This document shows positions 1 through 7,938 of a DNA stretch of 64,000 nucleotides, in pieces. The notes below the pieces were generated by a model. It was not told the origin of the DNA and made no database searches. It saw nothing but the letters and a program-made list of their open reading frames with translations. Source of the stretch: Flavobacteriales bacterium (GTDB lineage: Bacteria > Bacteroidota > Bacteroidia > Flavobacteriales_F > PHOS-HE28); contig JADJOI010000003.1 of NCBI GenBank assembly GCA_016713875.1, forward strand, positions 372,001 to 436,000, given 5' to 3'. Position 1 is the stretch's first letter. Each line of letters begins with the position of its first letter. Both the position numbers and the translations under genes were made by a program.

Positions 1-1
1 G

Positions 2-472
2 GAGGAGGTGGACCCCAAGGTCCCGCCATTCTTCCTGTCCTATGGACAGACCGCTGGCACGTACTCGGTGTATCGCTGGTACTCCAACTGCGTGGAGAGC
101 TGGGGGACGATCGCACCGAACGCCTTTTCGTATGCGAACAACAACACGATCCTGAGCAACTACATCCGGGCAAGCAGTGGGTCGTGCGCGATCGACGCGA
201 ACTATTGCCGGCTGCTGCGCGGAAGCACGGTGGGCTCCTGGGGACCTTGGTACTACATCTGGCCGAACTGGGGTCCGTCCATCACGGTGCGCAAGGGGAT
301 CAAGATCCGCGTGAAGAACCTGGCTTCACCACCTGCGAACGCCTACAACCAGGGCATCTACTATGATGCGCCCACCAACACCTGGACGGTGGCGTCCGCC
401 ATCGCGTCCGGGAACTTCGATATCCAAGTGACCACGCCCGGAGGGCTTACGCTCTGCCCTCCGCGGGAGTGA
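2..472 (+). CDS. C-terminal part of an unrecognised protein (5' end outside window)
   Basis: The reading frame is open to the left edge, so this is a partial gene; a GTG at 8 lies in frame but nothing marks it as the true start. The visible 156 codons are rich in Tyr, Trp, Asn and Ser and carry five Cys (for example in NCVESWG and GSCAIDANYC), a composition that suggests a secreted or surface-exposed beta-rich domain. No known motif or T9SS sorting tail was recognised; the protein ends in TLCPPRE. A strong hairpin follows the stop. It converges with the aminotransferase gene. Function unknown. Confidence 0.6.
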   Translation, partial: EEVDPKVPPFFLSYGQTAGTYSVYRWYSNCVESWGTIAPNAFSYANNNTILSNYIRASSGSCAIDANYCRLLRGSTVGSWGPWYYIWPNWGPSITVRKGIKIRVKNLASPPANAYNQGIYYDAPTNTWTVASAIASGNFDIQVTTPGGLTLCPPRE

Positions 473-489
473 CCTTCGGATCCTTCGTG

Positions 490-516
490 GAAAGCCCCTG
501 CATGGCGGGGGCTTTC
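490..516. terminator. Bidirectional hairpin terminator
   Basis: GAAAGCCCC (490-498) pairs with GGGGCTTTC (508-516) around a 9-nt loop. It lies between the stop codons of two convergent genes (472 on + and 521 on -), so it can serve both. Confidence 0.7.
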
Positions 517-520
517 TGCT

Positions 521-1705
521 TCAAAGCCGCGCCAGTTCCTCCAGCACCACCCCGCACGCCTTCCTCACCTCCTCCTTGGTGATCATCAGCGGCGGCGCGA
601 TCCGGAACGCGGAGGGACAGCTGAGGAACCAGAAGCCCAGCACGCCCTTCTCCAGGCACCCCATCACCACGCGTTGCACAAGGTTCGCATCCCCTAGGTC
701 CACGGCCAGCATCAAGCCCTCGCCACGCACTTCCTTGATCCGCGGGTGAACGAGCAGTTCCTTGAAGAGCGAACCAGTCCGGCGGGCGTTGCCGAGCATG
801 TCCTCGTCCAGCAGGGCCTCCAACGCGGCCAGGCCGGCCACGCACGGAAGCGGGTGTCCGCCGAAGGTGGTGATGTGGCCCAGTACGGGGTCGTGGGTGA
901 GCAGCGCCATGCGGTCGCGCGAGCTGATGAACGCGCCCATCGGCAGCCCGCCGCCCAAGGCCTTGCCCAGCACCAGCACGTCCGGCACCACGCCGAAGTG
1001 CTCGAAGGCGAAGAGTCGGCCTGTGCGCCCGAAGCCGGTCTGCACCTCGTCGAACACGAGCAGCGCGCCCACATCGGTGCAACGCTGCCGCAAGGCCCGC
1101 ATCCAGTCCGGATCGGGGATCCGCACGCCAGCGTCGCCCTGGATGGGCTCCACCACCACGCACGCGGCCTCGGTGCTGATCAGGGCGAGGTCGCCCGGAT
1201 CGTTGAAGGTGATGTGCGCCACATCGGGCAGCAGGGGGCGGTTGCGATACTTCTTCGTTTCGTTGTCCGTCAGGCTCAGCGAGCCGTGGGTGCTGCCGTG
1301 GTAACTCCTGCGGCAGCCGATGAGCCGGGTGCGGCCGGTGACGCGTTTGGCCAGCTTCACCGCGGCCTCGATCGCCTCGGTGCCGCTGTTCACGAAGTAC
1401 ACGGAGTCCAGCGTGGGCGGCAGCAGGCCGGTGAGGCGTTCCGCGAAGCGGACCTGTGGCTCCTGGACGAACTCACCGTACGGGATCACGTGCAGGTAGC
1501 GGTCGCACTGGGCCTTGACCGCCTGCACGACCCGGGGATGCCGGTGGCCCACGTTGGTCACGGCGAGCCCGGACACCAGGTCGAGGTAGCGCCGACCGTC
1601 CCGTGTGGTGAGGTGGCAGCCCTCCGCACGGACGATGTCCAGGGCGAGGGGATGCGGGCTCGTCTGGGCGAGGTGGTCGTGGAACGCTTGATGCAGGTCC
1701 TTCAT
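521..1705 (-). CDS. Class III PLP-dependent aminotransferase (acetylornithine/ornithine aminotransferase family)
   Basis: A 394-aa fold-type I, class III aminotransferase, the usual family length. The cofactor lysine is K248 in VLVLGKALGGG; the conserved FDEVQTGFGRTG lies at about 218-229, VNSGTEAIEAAVKLAK at 105-120 and the SYHGSTHGSLS loop at 134-144. The family moves an amino group from an omega-amino donor (acetylornithine, ornithine, 4-aminobutyrate and similar) to 2-oxoglutarate. The substrate cannot be read from sequence, and no arginine-biosynthesis genes are adjacent to help. The ATG at 1705 was chosen because the 52 codons upstream have no family similarity and would overlap the neighbouring gene. 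A promoter-like CACCTTTG lies 20 nt upstream. Single-gene transcript, probably cytoplasmic. Confidence 0.88.
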   Translation of the reverse strand: MKDLHQAFHDHLAQTSPHPLALDIVRAEGCHLTTRDGRRYLDLVSGLAVTNVGHRHPRVVQAVKAQCDRYLHVIPYGEFVQEPQVRFAERLTGLLPPTLDSVYFVNSGTEAIEAAVKLAKRVTGRTRLIGCRRSYHGSTHGSLSLTDNETKKYRNRPLLPDVAHITFNDPGDLALISTEAACVVVEPIQGDAGVRIPDPDWMRALRQRCTDVGALLVFDEVQTGFGRTGRLFAFEHFGVVPDVLVLGKALGGGLPMGAFISSRDRMALLTHDPVLGHITTFGGHPLPCVAGLAALEALLDEDMLGNARRTGSLFKELLVHPRIKEVRGEGLMLAVDLGDANLVQRVVMGCLEKGVLGFWFLSCPSAFRIAPPLMITKEEVRKACGVVLEELARL

Positions 1706-1725
1706 GGTCGCCGGGGATGCCGGCG

Positions 1726-1733
1726 CAAAGGTG
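1726..1733 (-). promoter_or_regulatory. Promoter -7 element upstream of the aminotransferase
   Basis: On the minus strand the sequence is CACCTTTG, one mismatch from the Bacteroidota consensus TAnnTTTG, 20 nt before the ATG at 1705. Confidence 0.4.
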
Positions 1734-1745
1734 CATGCTCGGCGG

Positions 1746-2240
1746 TCAACGGCGCGGAGGGGGCGGGCCGGGGCGATCACCCTGGCGCTCGCGCATGCGG
1801 CGCAGCAGTTCGCGGTTGAAGTCGCGCTCGGCCCGGTGCAGCTCCAGGGTCTTGCGCGCACCGATGAGCTTGATGAACTCGCCGCTGTATCGCTTGCGGA
1901 GGTCGAGCTCGCGTTGTTGCGAGGCCAGCTCCCGGTCGATGTGGCCGGCCGCCTCGGCGTCGGTCAGGTCCGCGTCGGCACGGAGCGCACGATGTCCTTC
2001 GCGCCGCTCGCGGCGCAGGGTCTCCAGCTCCTTGTCGTACTGGTTGTACACCGGCCAGAAGCGTTGCGATCCCTCCGGGCTCAGGCCCATCTTCTGGGTG
2101 AGGTAGGCGCTGCGTTGGGCCTTCACTTCCTGGAGGCGCTCGGGCGGGATGGGCAGCTCATCTTCCTGGGCGGAGGTGGTGACGACAGCGCCGAGCGCGC
2201 AGCCGATGAGGAGGGTGCGAAGGAGGGATCGGGTGATCAT
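1746..2240 (-). CDS. Spy/CpxP-like periplasmic protein in an ECF sigma operon
   Basis: 164 aa with an N-terminal signal peptide (hydrophobic to about residue 22, likely cleavage after TSAQ) followed by a strongly helical, charged body rich in Arg, Glu and Gln, containing LTQKMGLSPEGSQRFWPVY at about 47-65. That arrangement resembles Spy/CpxP-like helical periplasmic proteins, often labelled 'sensor of ECF-type sigma factor' in Bacteroidota. The start overlaps the stop of the upstream anti-sigma-like gene by 4 bp (ATGA), so the two are translationally coupled and co-transcribed with the sigma factor. A role in sensing or buffering envelope stress is an inference from context. The C-terminus is Pro/Arg-rich (PGPPPPRR). 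Confidence 0.72.
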   Translation of the reverse strand: MITRSLLRTLLIGCALGAVVTTSAQEDELPIPPERLQEVKAQRSAYLTQKMGLSPEGSQRFWPVYNQYDKELETLRRERREGHRALRADADLTDAEAAGHIDRELASQQRELDLRKRYSGEFIKLIGARKTLELHRAERDFNRELLRRMRERQGDRPGPPPPRR

Positions 2241-2689
2241 AGGCTTTCGATGAGGTCGGTGACTTCGGTGCCGGTGAGCTCGTAGTAGTCGGCCAGTTCT
2301 TCGGCGGACAAGGCGGGCGCTTCGGGTGCGGGGGCGAGGGCGGCGAGGTCCTCATCGGTGAGGCCCTGCAGCAGGTCCTCTTCCCAGACCACCTCCGCGA
2401 TGCCGGCGGGCATGGCGCCCAGGTCCGGTGCATCCTGCGGAGCGGGATGAGGTGTCCGCAGCATCCACCAACCGGCGACGAGGAGGGCGGCCACGGGCAG
2501 GGCCATGGCGGTGCGCACCAGCCACAGGCGCCACGCGGGCGTTGGGGCCGTGCGCGGCAGGCGGGCCTGCACCTCCTGCGCGAACCGGTCGTGGAACCCT
2601 GCGGGCACCGCGAAGGGGTCCGTGCGCGGGATGCGGGACAGCATCGGGGCGATCCGCTCCAGGTCGTCGTTCTCGGGTCCGTGGTTCAT
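2237..2689 (-). CDS. Anti-sigma-like single-TM protein
   Basis: 150 aa with a cytoplasmic N-terminus, one membrane helix (TAMALPVAALLVAGWWML, about residues 60-77) and an acidic C-terminal part with LSAEELADYYEL. The N-terminus has the pattern ENDDLERIAPMLSRIPRTDP followed by FAVPAGFHDRF. Similar small one-TM proteins commonly follow ECF sigma genes in Bacteroidota. The ATG at 2689 is preferred over an in-frame TTG at 2698. It lies 28 bp downstream of the sigma gene and overlaps the Spy-like gene by 4 bp. It is probably the membrane-bound antagonist of that sigma factor; no classical zinc-binding anti-sigma motif is visible, so the role rests on context. Confidence 0.68.
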   Translation of the reverse strand: MNHGPENDDLERIAPMLSRIPRTDPFAVPAGFHDRFAQEVQARLPRTAPTPAWRLWLVRTAMALPVAALLVAGWWMLRTPHPAPQDAPDLGAMPAGIAEVVWEEDLLQGLTDEDLAALAPAPEAPALSAEELADYYELTGTEVTDLIESL

Positions 2690-2717
2690 GGTCGGCAAGG
2701 GTTTGACGATGCAAGTC

Positions 2718-3275
2718 TCATTTGGTTCGATCGCGGGTGAGCTGGCCCTCGATCTTGCGCACAGCGATGTGGTAGCTGCTCTTGAGCGCGCCGACGCTGG
2801 TGCCGGTGATGGCGCTGATCTCCTCGTACTTCAACTCCTGGAAGTACTTCATGGTGAAGACGGCGCGCTGCTTGTCGGGCAGGGTCATCACCGCCCGTTG
2901 GAGAGCAGCCTGGATGGCATCGCCGGTGAAGTGCTCGCTTCTGTCCAGGGTGGTGGTGAGGCGCTCGATGACATGGTCGTGGCTGATGAAGAGCCCACGC
3001 CGCAGGCGCTTGAGGTGGGTGATGCACTCGTTGTGGGCGATGCGGTACAACCAGCTATAGAGCTGCGCGTCCTCGCGGAATCGGTCCAGGCCGTTCCAGG
3101 CCTTGAGGAAGACGTTCTGCAGCACGTCCTTCGACTCGTCGGGGTCGGTGACCATGCGGCGCACGAAGGCGTACAATCGGCCTTGGTACTGGCGCACGAG
3201 CAGGTTGAAGGCGTAGTGCCGCGAATCCTCCTGGCGGAAGAGGTCGAGCAGTTCGCGATCGGAGAACTCAGCCAT
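2718..3275 (-). CDS. ECF-type RNA polymerase sigma factor
   Basis: 185 aa, typical of group 4 sigma factors. Region 2 spans about residues 25-90 (LLVRQYQGRLYAFVRRMV, DVLQNVFLKAWNGLDRF, LYSWLYRIAHNECI). Region 4 spans about 130-180 (LPDKQRAVFTMKYFQELKY, then EEISAITGTSVGALKSSYHI, the helix-turn-helix). It directs RNA polymerase to a small regulon, normally including its own operon. The ATG at 3275 (MAEFSDREL) was chosen because the extra 20 codons upstream run into an inverted repeat. It heads an operon with the anti-sigma-like and Spy-like genes. No promoter of the standard type is visible upstream, which would fit autoregulation from its own promoter type (inference). Confidence 0.9.
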   Translation of the reverse strand: MAEFSDRELLDLFRQEDSRHYAFNLLVRQYQGRLYAFVRRMVTDPDESKDVLQNVFLKAWNGLDRFREDAQLYSWLYRIAHNECITHLKRLRRGLFISHDHVIERLTTTLDRSEHFTGDAIQAALQRAVMTLPDKQRAVFTMKYFQELKYEEISAITGTSVGALKSSYHIAVRKIEGQLTRDRTK

Positions 3276-3297
3276 ACGTGGCGGAGCGGTGAGTGAT

Positions 3298-3351
3298 GAG
3301 CGGCGAGTAGCGAGTGGCATCCGAGGAACTGCCACTCGCTACTCGCCGCTC
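3298..3351. repeat. Perfect 22-bp inverted repeat with 10-nt loop
   Basis: Arms 3298-3319 and 3330-3351 are perfect reverse complements; the loop is TCCGAGGAAC. Within each arm the short word GCGAGTAGCGAGTGGC itself contains a near-duplicated CGAGT. It sits between the stop of the transketolase C-subunit gene (3366) and the start of the sigma gene (3275), both on the minus strand. It could act as a transcript-ending or RNA-stabilising hairpin, or be one copy of a dispersed palindromic element. Confidence 0.8.
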
Positions 3352-3365
3352 GCTGCTCGGGCGTA

Positions 3366-4319
3366 TCACTTTCGCTTCAGCGCGCGCTGCACGGCCGCCA
3401 CGATATCGGGGGTGTCGAGGCCGTACTTCCGCAGCAGCTGGTCCGGGGTGCCGCTCTCGCCGAACATGTCGTTCACCGCTACATATTCCTGCGGCGTGGG
3501 GCGATGGCAGGCCAGGACCTGGGCGATGGCATCGCCCAGGCCGCCATGGCGGTTGTGTTCCTCGCAGGTGACGGCGCATCCGGTGCGTTCGACGGAGTGT
3601 AGGACCGCGGCCACGTCCAACGGTTTGATCGTGTGCACGTTGATCACCTCGGCGCGGATGCCCTCGGCCTGCAGGGCCTCGGCGGCCTGCAAGGCGCGCC
3701 ACACCAGGTGTCCGCAGGCGAAGATGCTGACGTCGGTGCCACGCACGAGCACCTGGGCCTTGCCGAGCTCGAAGGGCATGTCGGCGGGGATGAAGACCGG
3801 CCACTTGGGGCGTCCGAAGCGCAGGTACACGGGGCCTTCATGCACGGCGATGGCCAGGGTGGCCTGCCGGGTCTGGTTGTGGTCCGCGGGCACCACCACG
3901 CTCATGCCGGGCAGCATGCGCATCAGGCCGATGTCCTCCAGGATCTGGTGCGTGGCGCCGTCCTCGCCCAGGGTGAGCCCGGCGTGGCTGGCGCAGATCT
4001 TCACGTTCTTGCCGGCGTAGGCGATGCTCTGGCGGATCTGGTCGTACACGCGGCCGGTGCTGAAGTTGGCGAAGGTGCCGGTGAAGGGCACCTTGCCCCC
4101 GATGGTGAGCCCGGCGGCGATGCCCATCATGTTGGCCTCGGCCACGCCCACCTGAAAGAAGCGGTCCGGGAAGGACTTGGCGAACGCATCCATCTTGAGG
4201 GATCCGGTGAGGTCGGCGCACAGGGCCACCACGTTGGGGTCGCGCTGGCCGGCCTCGAGCAGGCCGGAACCGAAGCCGGAGCGCGTGTCCTTTTCGTCGA
4301 GCTTGGGGAAGGGGTTCAT
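3366..4319 (-). CDS. Transketolase, C-terminal (pyrimidine and C-terminal domain) subunit
   Basis: 317 aa corresponding to the second half of transketolase: the pyrimidine-binding domain with the catalytic glutamate in VGVAEANMMGIAAGL (E61), then the C-terminal domain. Together with the N-terminal subunit at 5764-6645 it would form a complete thiamine-diphosphate transketolase moving two-carbon units between sugar phosphates in the non-oxidative pentose phosphate pathway. Two-gene transketolases are common in Bacteria and Archaea, normally as direct neighbours; here a VWA-domain gene separates the two. It starts 11 bp after the stop of that gene, so the three are one transcript. Cytoplasmic. 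Confidence 0.9.
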   Translation of the reverse strand: MNPFPKLDEKDTRSGFGSGLLEAGQRDPNVVALCADLTGSLKMDAFAKSFPDRFFQVGVAEANMMGIAAGLTIGGKVPFTGTFANFSTGRVYDQIRQSIAYAGKNVKICASHAGLTLGEDGATHQILEDIGLMRMLPGMSVVVPADHNQTRQATLAIAVHEGPVYLRFGRPKWPVFIPADMPFELGKAQVLVRGTDVSIFACGHLVWRALQAAEALQAEGIRAEVINVHTIKPLDVAAVLHSVERTGCAVTCEEHNRHGGLGDAIAQVLACHRPTPQEYVAVNDMFGESGTPDQLLRKYGLDTPDIVAAVQRALKRK

Positions 4320-4330
4320 CGGCGGAGGGT

Positions 4331-5740
4331 TCAGAAGGTGAGGGTGACGGAGCGGCCGCTCTCCACGGTGACGGGTCTGAGGATGCTGTACTCGGTCCGG
4401 CGGGCGTTCGCGCTGCGGTACACCACTTCATAGCTGCCGGGCAGTAGGCGGAACTGGTCCTGGGCATCGCGCGGATCGAGGTCGGCCACCCACTCCCGCT
4501 CGCTGCCGCGCACCACGAAGAGGGCTCCGTGGCCGGGGGCGCCCGCCTGCACGTTGAGCACGCCCTCCTGAGGGATGTGCACCGTGTTGGTGGCGCCCTG
4601 CTCAATGCGCACGCCGGGCACCAGCATGCGGGGCAGTGTGAGGACCTCCAGGTCGTAGATGCCCACGAGGTAGCGGTCGGTGCTGTTCACCCTTTGCACA
4701 TGCAGGGTGGCGGCCTCGCCGGCCTTGCGCACCAGGCACAACACGCCGTAGGGGTCGGCCATGCCGGTGCCCAGCTTCAGTTCCAGCTGCCCCTGGCCCG
4801 CCGGCACCTTGATCACCGTATGCGCGCCGGGCGTCAGCTTCACGTGCTCCTGCACCACGGGCGGGATGGTGTGCACCACCAGCCGGTAGGTGAGCACGGG
4901 GTCGATGGTGAGCGTGTCCGGCACTCCGCGTTCGTTCAGGGTGTGCTCGAACTGGTGCTGGACCTGACCGGTGCGCTGGTCGGTGAAGGTCATGGCCACG
5001 TCGGTCTCCAGGGGCTTGCCGGCGCTCGTCAGCAGGTCCACCTGGCAGGTGGTGGTGTTCAGCGCCTGGGCCACCACCACGTCCAGCACATGGGCGAAGA
5101 GCTCCGGCGAGCTGGCGTCGTAGTAGTTGCCCACGCAGCGCAAGCTGTACTGCTGGCCCTCCTCGATGCCCACGCCGATGACGAAGGGCTTGAGCACGAT
5201 GCCCTTCGCCTGCAGCGCCCGGCTCACCGCGCAGGGGTCCTCGTCGCAGGCCTCGATGCCGTCGGTGATGAGGATGATGATGTTGCGGACGCCTTTACCT
5301 TCTGGGAAATCGCCACCGGCCTTCTCCAGGGAGCGGGCGATGGGGGTGGTGCCCACGCAGCGCACGCCTTCCAGCACCTTGCGCATGGCCGGGATGGCAT
5401 CGCCGCCGAAGGGCACCTCCAGGCGCGTGTCGTTGCAGTCCTGCTTGCCCGGTTCGATGGGGGTCTGGTGGCCGTAGAGGCGCAGGGCGAGCTCGATGTC
5501 GGTGCGCCCCTGCAGTTCACCGAGCGATCGCAGCAGCAGTTCGCGCGCGGTGTTGATCTTGGGTTTGTCGCCCCAGAACGCGTTCATGCTGTTGCTCGCA
5601 TCGAACACGAAGAGCATCCGGGTGAGCGGTTTCCCAGGTGTCTGCGCCGCAAGGGTGGCGGCGGCGAACAGCAGAGGGGCGAGGAGCGAAACGCGCATCA
5701 GGCCCCGCCGGAGCAAACGGGGTACCAGAACGCGCGGCAT
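4331..5740 (-). CDS. Secreted VWA-domain protein
   Basis: 469 aa from the ATG at 5740 (a TTG at 5767 and an ATG at 5698 are alternatives; all keep the signal peptide ending near TLAAQ). The VWA domain has the metal-ion-dependent adhesion site DASNS (about 47-51), a Thr in CVGTTPIARSL and the Asp in LITDGIEACDEDPC, so all MIDAS elements are present. After about residue 210 come beta-rich domains with repeated TLTIDPVLTYRLVVHT-like segments and a C-terminus ending SGRSVTLTF, resembling T9SS-independent Bacteroidota periplasmic VWA proteins. It is wedged between the two transketolase subunit genes, 23 bp after the first. A role with metal-dependent protein binding in the envelope is likely; a link to transketolase is unexplained. 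Confidence 0.8.
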   Translation of the reverse strand: MPRVLVPRLLRRGLMRVSLLAPLLFAAATLAAQTPGKPLTRMLFVFDASNSMNAFWGDKPKINTARELLLRSLGELQGRTDIELALRLYGHQTPIEPGKQDCNDTRLEVPFGGDAIPAMRKVLEGVRCVGTTPIARSLEKAGGDFPEGKGVRNIIILITDGIEACDEDPCAVSRALQAKGIVLKPFVIGVGIEEGQQYSLRCVGNYYDASSPELFAHVLDVVVAQALNTTTCQVDLLTSAGKPLETDVAMTFTDQRTGQVQHQFEHTLNERGVPDTLTIDPVLTYRLVVHTIPPVVQEHVKLTPGAHTVIKVPAGQGQLELKLGTGMADPYGVLCLVRKAGEAATLHVQRVNSTDRYLVGIYDLEVLTLPRMLVPGVRIEQGATNTVHIPQEGVLNVQAGAPGHGALFVVRGSEREWVADLDPRDAQDQFRLLPGSYEVVYRSANARRTEYSILRPVTVESGRSVTLTF

Positions 5741-5763
5741 CGGGGACGGAGCGGAAGGATCGG

Positions 5764-6645
5764 TCAATAGTCGCCCAGCGTTTCGGGCAGTTGGGCCAGC
5801 GCGCGGGCGGCCTGCTCATCGTTGGGGGCCACGCCGTGCCAGTGGTGGCTGCCGGTCATGAAGTCCACGCCCTGGCCCATCTCGGTGCGCATGAGGATCG
5901 CCACGGGGCGCCCATGACCGGTGCGGGAACGGGCCTCATCGAGTCCGCGCAGCACGTCCGCGAGGTCGTTGCCGTTCATCTCCAGCACGTCCCAGCCGAA
6001 GGCGCGCCACTTGGCGGGCAGGTCGCCCAGCGGCATCACCTGGTCCACATCGCCGTCGATCTGCCGGCCGTTCCAGTCCACCGTGGCGATGAGGTTGTCC
6101 ACCTTGTGCGCGGCGGCGCTCATGGCGGCCTCCCAGACCTGGCCTTCCTGCAGCTCGCCATCGCCGTGCAGACTGTACACCAGGTGCGGGTCGCCGTTGA
6201 GGCGCTTGGCCATGGCGGCGCCGATGGCCACGCTGAGGCCCTGGCCCAGGGAGCCGGAGGCCATGCGCACGCCGGGCAGGCCTTCGTGCGTGGTGGGGTG
6301 GCCCTGCAGCCGGCTGTCGAGGCGGCGGAAGGTGGCCAGCTCCTTCACGGGGAAGTAGCCCGAACGCGCCAGCACGCTGTACCACACCGGACTGATGTGG
6401 CCGTTGCTGAGGAAGAAGAGGTCCTGTCCGGCACCATCCATGCTCCACGCGTCGGGGTCGTGGCGGAGCACCTTGAAATAGAGGGCGACCATGAGCTCGG
6501 TGCATCCGAGCGATCCTCCGGGATGCCCGCTCTGCACGGCATGCACCATGCGGATGATGTCGCGGCGCACCTGGGAGCAGGTCCGCGCCAGGTCGTCGGT
6601 GGATGCGCGGGAGGCCTTGCTGGGTGCGGCGTTGGGGGCTGACAT
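5764..6645 (-). CDS. Transketolase, N-terminal (thiamine-diphosphate-binding) subunit
   Basis: 293 aa matching the N-terminal half of transketolase. SGHPGGSLG lies at 39-47; the thiamine-diphosphate motif runs from GDGELQEGQ (161-169) to N192 in VDWNGRQ. It needs the C-subunit encoded at 3366-4319 for activity. First gene of a three-gene transcript. A minus-strand TACTTTCG element lies 16 nt upstream of the ATG and probably drives the operon. Cytoplasmic enzyme of the pentose phosphate pathway. Confidence 0.92.
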   Translation of the reverse strand: MSAPNAAPSKASRASTDDLARTCSQVRRDIIRMVHAVQSGHPGGSLGCTELMVALYFKVLRHDPDAWSMDGAGQDLFFLSNGHISPVWYSVLARSGYFPVKELATFRRLDSRLQGHPTTHEGLPGVRMASGSLGQGLSVAIGAAMAKRLNGDPHLVYSLHGDGELQEGQVWEAAMSAAAHKVDNLIATVDWNGRQIDGDVDQVMPLGDLPAKWRAFGWDVLEMNGNDLADVLRGLDEARSRTGHGRPVAILMRTEMGQGVDFMTGSHHWHGVAPNDEQAARALAQLPETLGDY

Positions 6646-6661
6646 GCGGGGTGTGACGCCG

Positions 6662-6669
6662 CGAAAGTA
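6662..6669 (-). promoter_or_regulatory. Promoter -7 element for the transketolase operon
   Basis: Minus-strand TACTTTCG, one mismatch to TAnnTTTG, 16 nt upstream of the ATG at 6645. The same TAnTTTCG variant recurs at other gene starts in the window. Confidence 0.5.
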
Positions 6670-6732
6670 GCCGGGTGCGGAAGGGCGGCCCGGAGCGTGT
6701 GGATAACTTTTGAAAAGGCGGGACCGCCGGGC

Positions 6733-7938
6733 TCACGGCGCCGCACCCTCCTGTGCCACGGCCTCCGGCATCGCCAACGCCCAGGTGTTCAGCAGGGCGA
6801 ACAGCACCACGCCCCACTGCCGGTCCAGCAGGTCCTCGGTGAGGCAGCACAAGGCCAGGAAGACCAGCAGGGCGGCATGCAGGGCATCCTTGCGGCGCAA
6901 CGCGACCCGTAACGGCACGGCGAACAGCAGCACAAAGGCCACCGCACCGGGCAATCCCAGGCCGATCCACCACAGCAGCAACTGGTCATGCGGACCGTGA
7001 TGGCCGTCGGCGTAGGTGCCTCCGGCAATGCCGCGGAGGCAGTCGTCCATGGCCCCGCGCACCCGGTCGGGCCCCAGGCCGGTGAGGGCGCTGCGCTCCA
7101 ACAGGTCCAGCCCGCAATGCACCAGGGCCCAACGCTCACCGGTGTCCGAAGCGGCGAAGGTGGGCACGGTGGCCGGAGTGGTGAAGGCCTCCAGCCAGCG
7201 CCCGCGAAGGGTGGGGGTGGCGAGCAGCAGCAGCACGAGCATGCCCGCGACGGGAAGCAGAAAGCGCTGCCTCGCTCCAACGGAACCGCGCACGAACAGG
7301 AGCACGAACGCGACCAAGAAAGCCAGGGCCGGCATGCGCGAGGCCAGCAGCGCGCCCATCACGGCACAGGCCAACAAGCAGGCGATCCGCAGGGCATGGC
7401 GATGGCGCCGCATCAGGGCCGTCTGGATCAGCGCGGCCAGGAAGAGGTGGTAGGCCGCGTACACGGCGTGCATGCCGGTGGCCGCGGCGAAGGCCTCCCG
7501 CAGGGCGCGGGGCTCCTCGATCAGGCCCGGATGGTCGAAGAGCGCGGGCAGCAGACCGCGCAGCCCCAGAACCAAGGCGGCCCCACTGAACACGTCCAAC
7601 GGCAGTTGGCGGGGCAGCGGCGGCGGCGGTGCCAGCAGCAGCAGCACGGGCAGCAGCAACAAGGGCACCACGCGTTCCGCGATGAGCCACGCGGCAGGTG
7701 GATCATCGCAGAAGGGCACGCGCACGGCGAGCAACAGGAAAGGAGAACCGAGGGCCAGGACCCAATGCCAGGGCCGCTGCGCCGAGGCGTGGCCGTGCCG
7801 AAGGCCTCGAAGCAGCTGCACCGCAGCGAAGGCGATCAGAGTACCACCGGTGACCTGCAAGGGCCATAGGGCCTGTGCGCTGAGCAGCAGCAGCAGGCCG
7901 CTGGCCGCATGGTCCAATGGACGGTCAATGCGGGGCAT
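6733..7938 (-). CDS. O-antigen ligase/polymerase-like membrane protein (Wzy_C type)
   Basis: 401 aa, polytopic, about ten or more hydrophobic segments. The best family signal is the large loop before the last helices: ERWALVHCGLDLLERSALTG followed by LGPDRVRGAM and then DGHHGPHDQLLLWWIGLGLPG, which matches the O-antigen ligase pattern of a conserved His-x-x-(H/Q) stretch followed by a glycine-rich helix. Such enzymes join a polysaccharide to a lipid carrier (WaaL) or polymerise repeat units (Wzy). The ATG at 7938 was chosen because it gives a 14-bp overlap with the upstream glycosyltransferase; the longer frame adds 44 non-membrane residues. It is last in a three-gene minus operon with two GT4 enzymes, opposite an ABC exporter, which supports a polysaccharide role. 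Ligase versus polymerase is not decided. Confidence 0.75.
   Translation of the reverse strand: MPRIDRPLDHAASGLLLLLSAQALWPLQVTGGTLIAFAAVQLLRGLRHGHASAQRPWHWVLALGSPFLLLAVRVPFCDDPPAAWLIAERVVPLLLLPVLLLLAPPPPLPRQLPLDVFSGAALVLGLRGLLPALFDHPGLIEEPRALREAFAAATGMHAVYAAYHLFLAALIQTALMRRHRHALRIACLLACAVMGALLASRMPALAFLVAFVLLFVRGSVGARQRFLLPVAGMLVLLLLATPTLRGRWLEAFTTPATVPTFAASDTGERWALVHCGLDLLERSALTGLGPDRVRGAMDDCLRGIAGGTYADGHHGPHDQLLLWWIGLGLPGAVAFVLLFAVPLRVALRRKDALHAALLVFLALCCLTEDLLDRQWGVVLFALLNTWALAMPEAVAQEGAAP

Noticed and set aside
1706..1861. 52-codon N-terminal extension of the aminotransferase
   Set aside because: No family similarity, overlaps the neighbouring gene, and a promoter-like element lies inside it.
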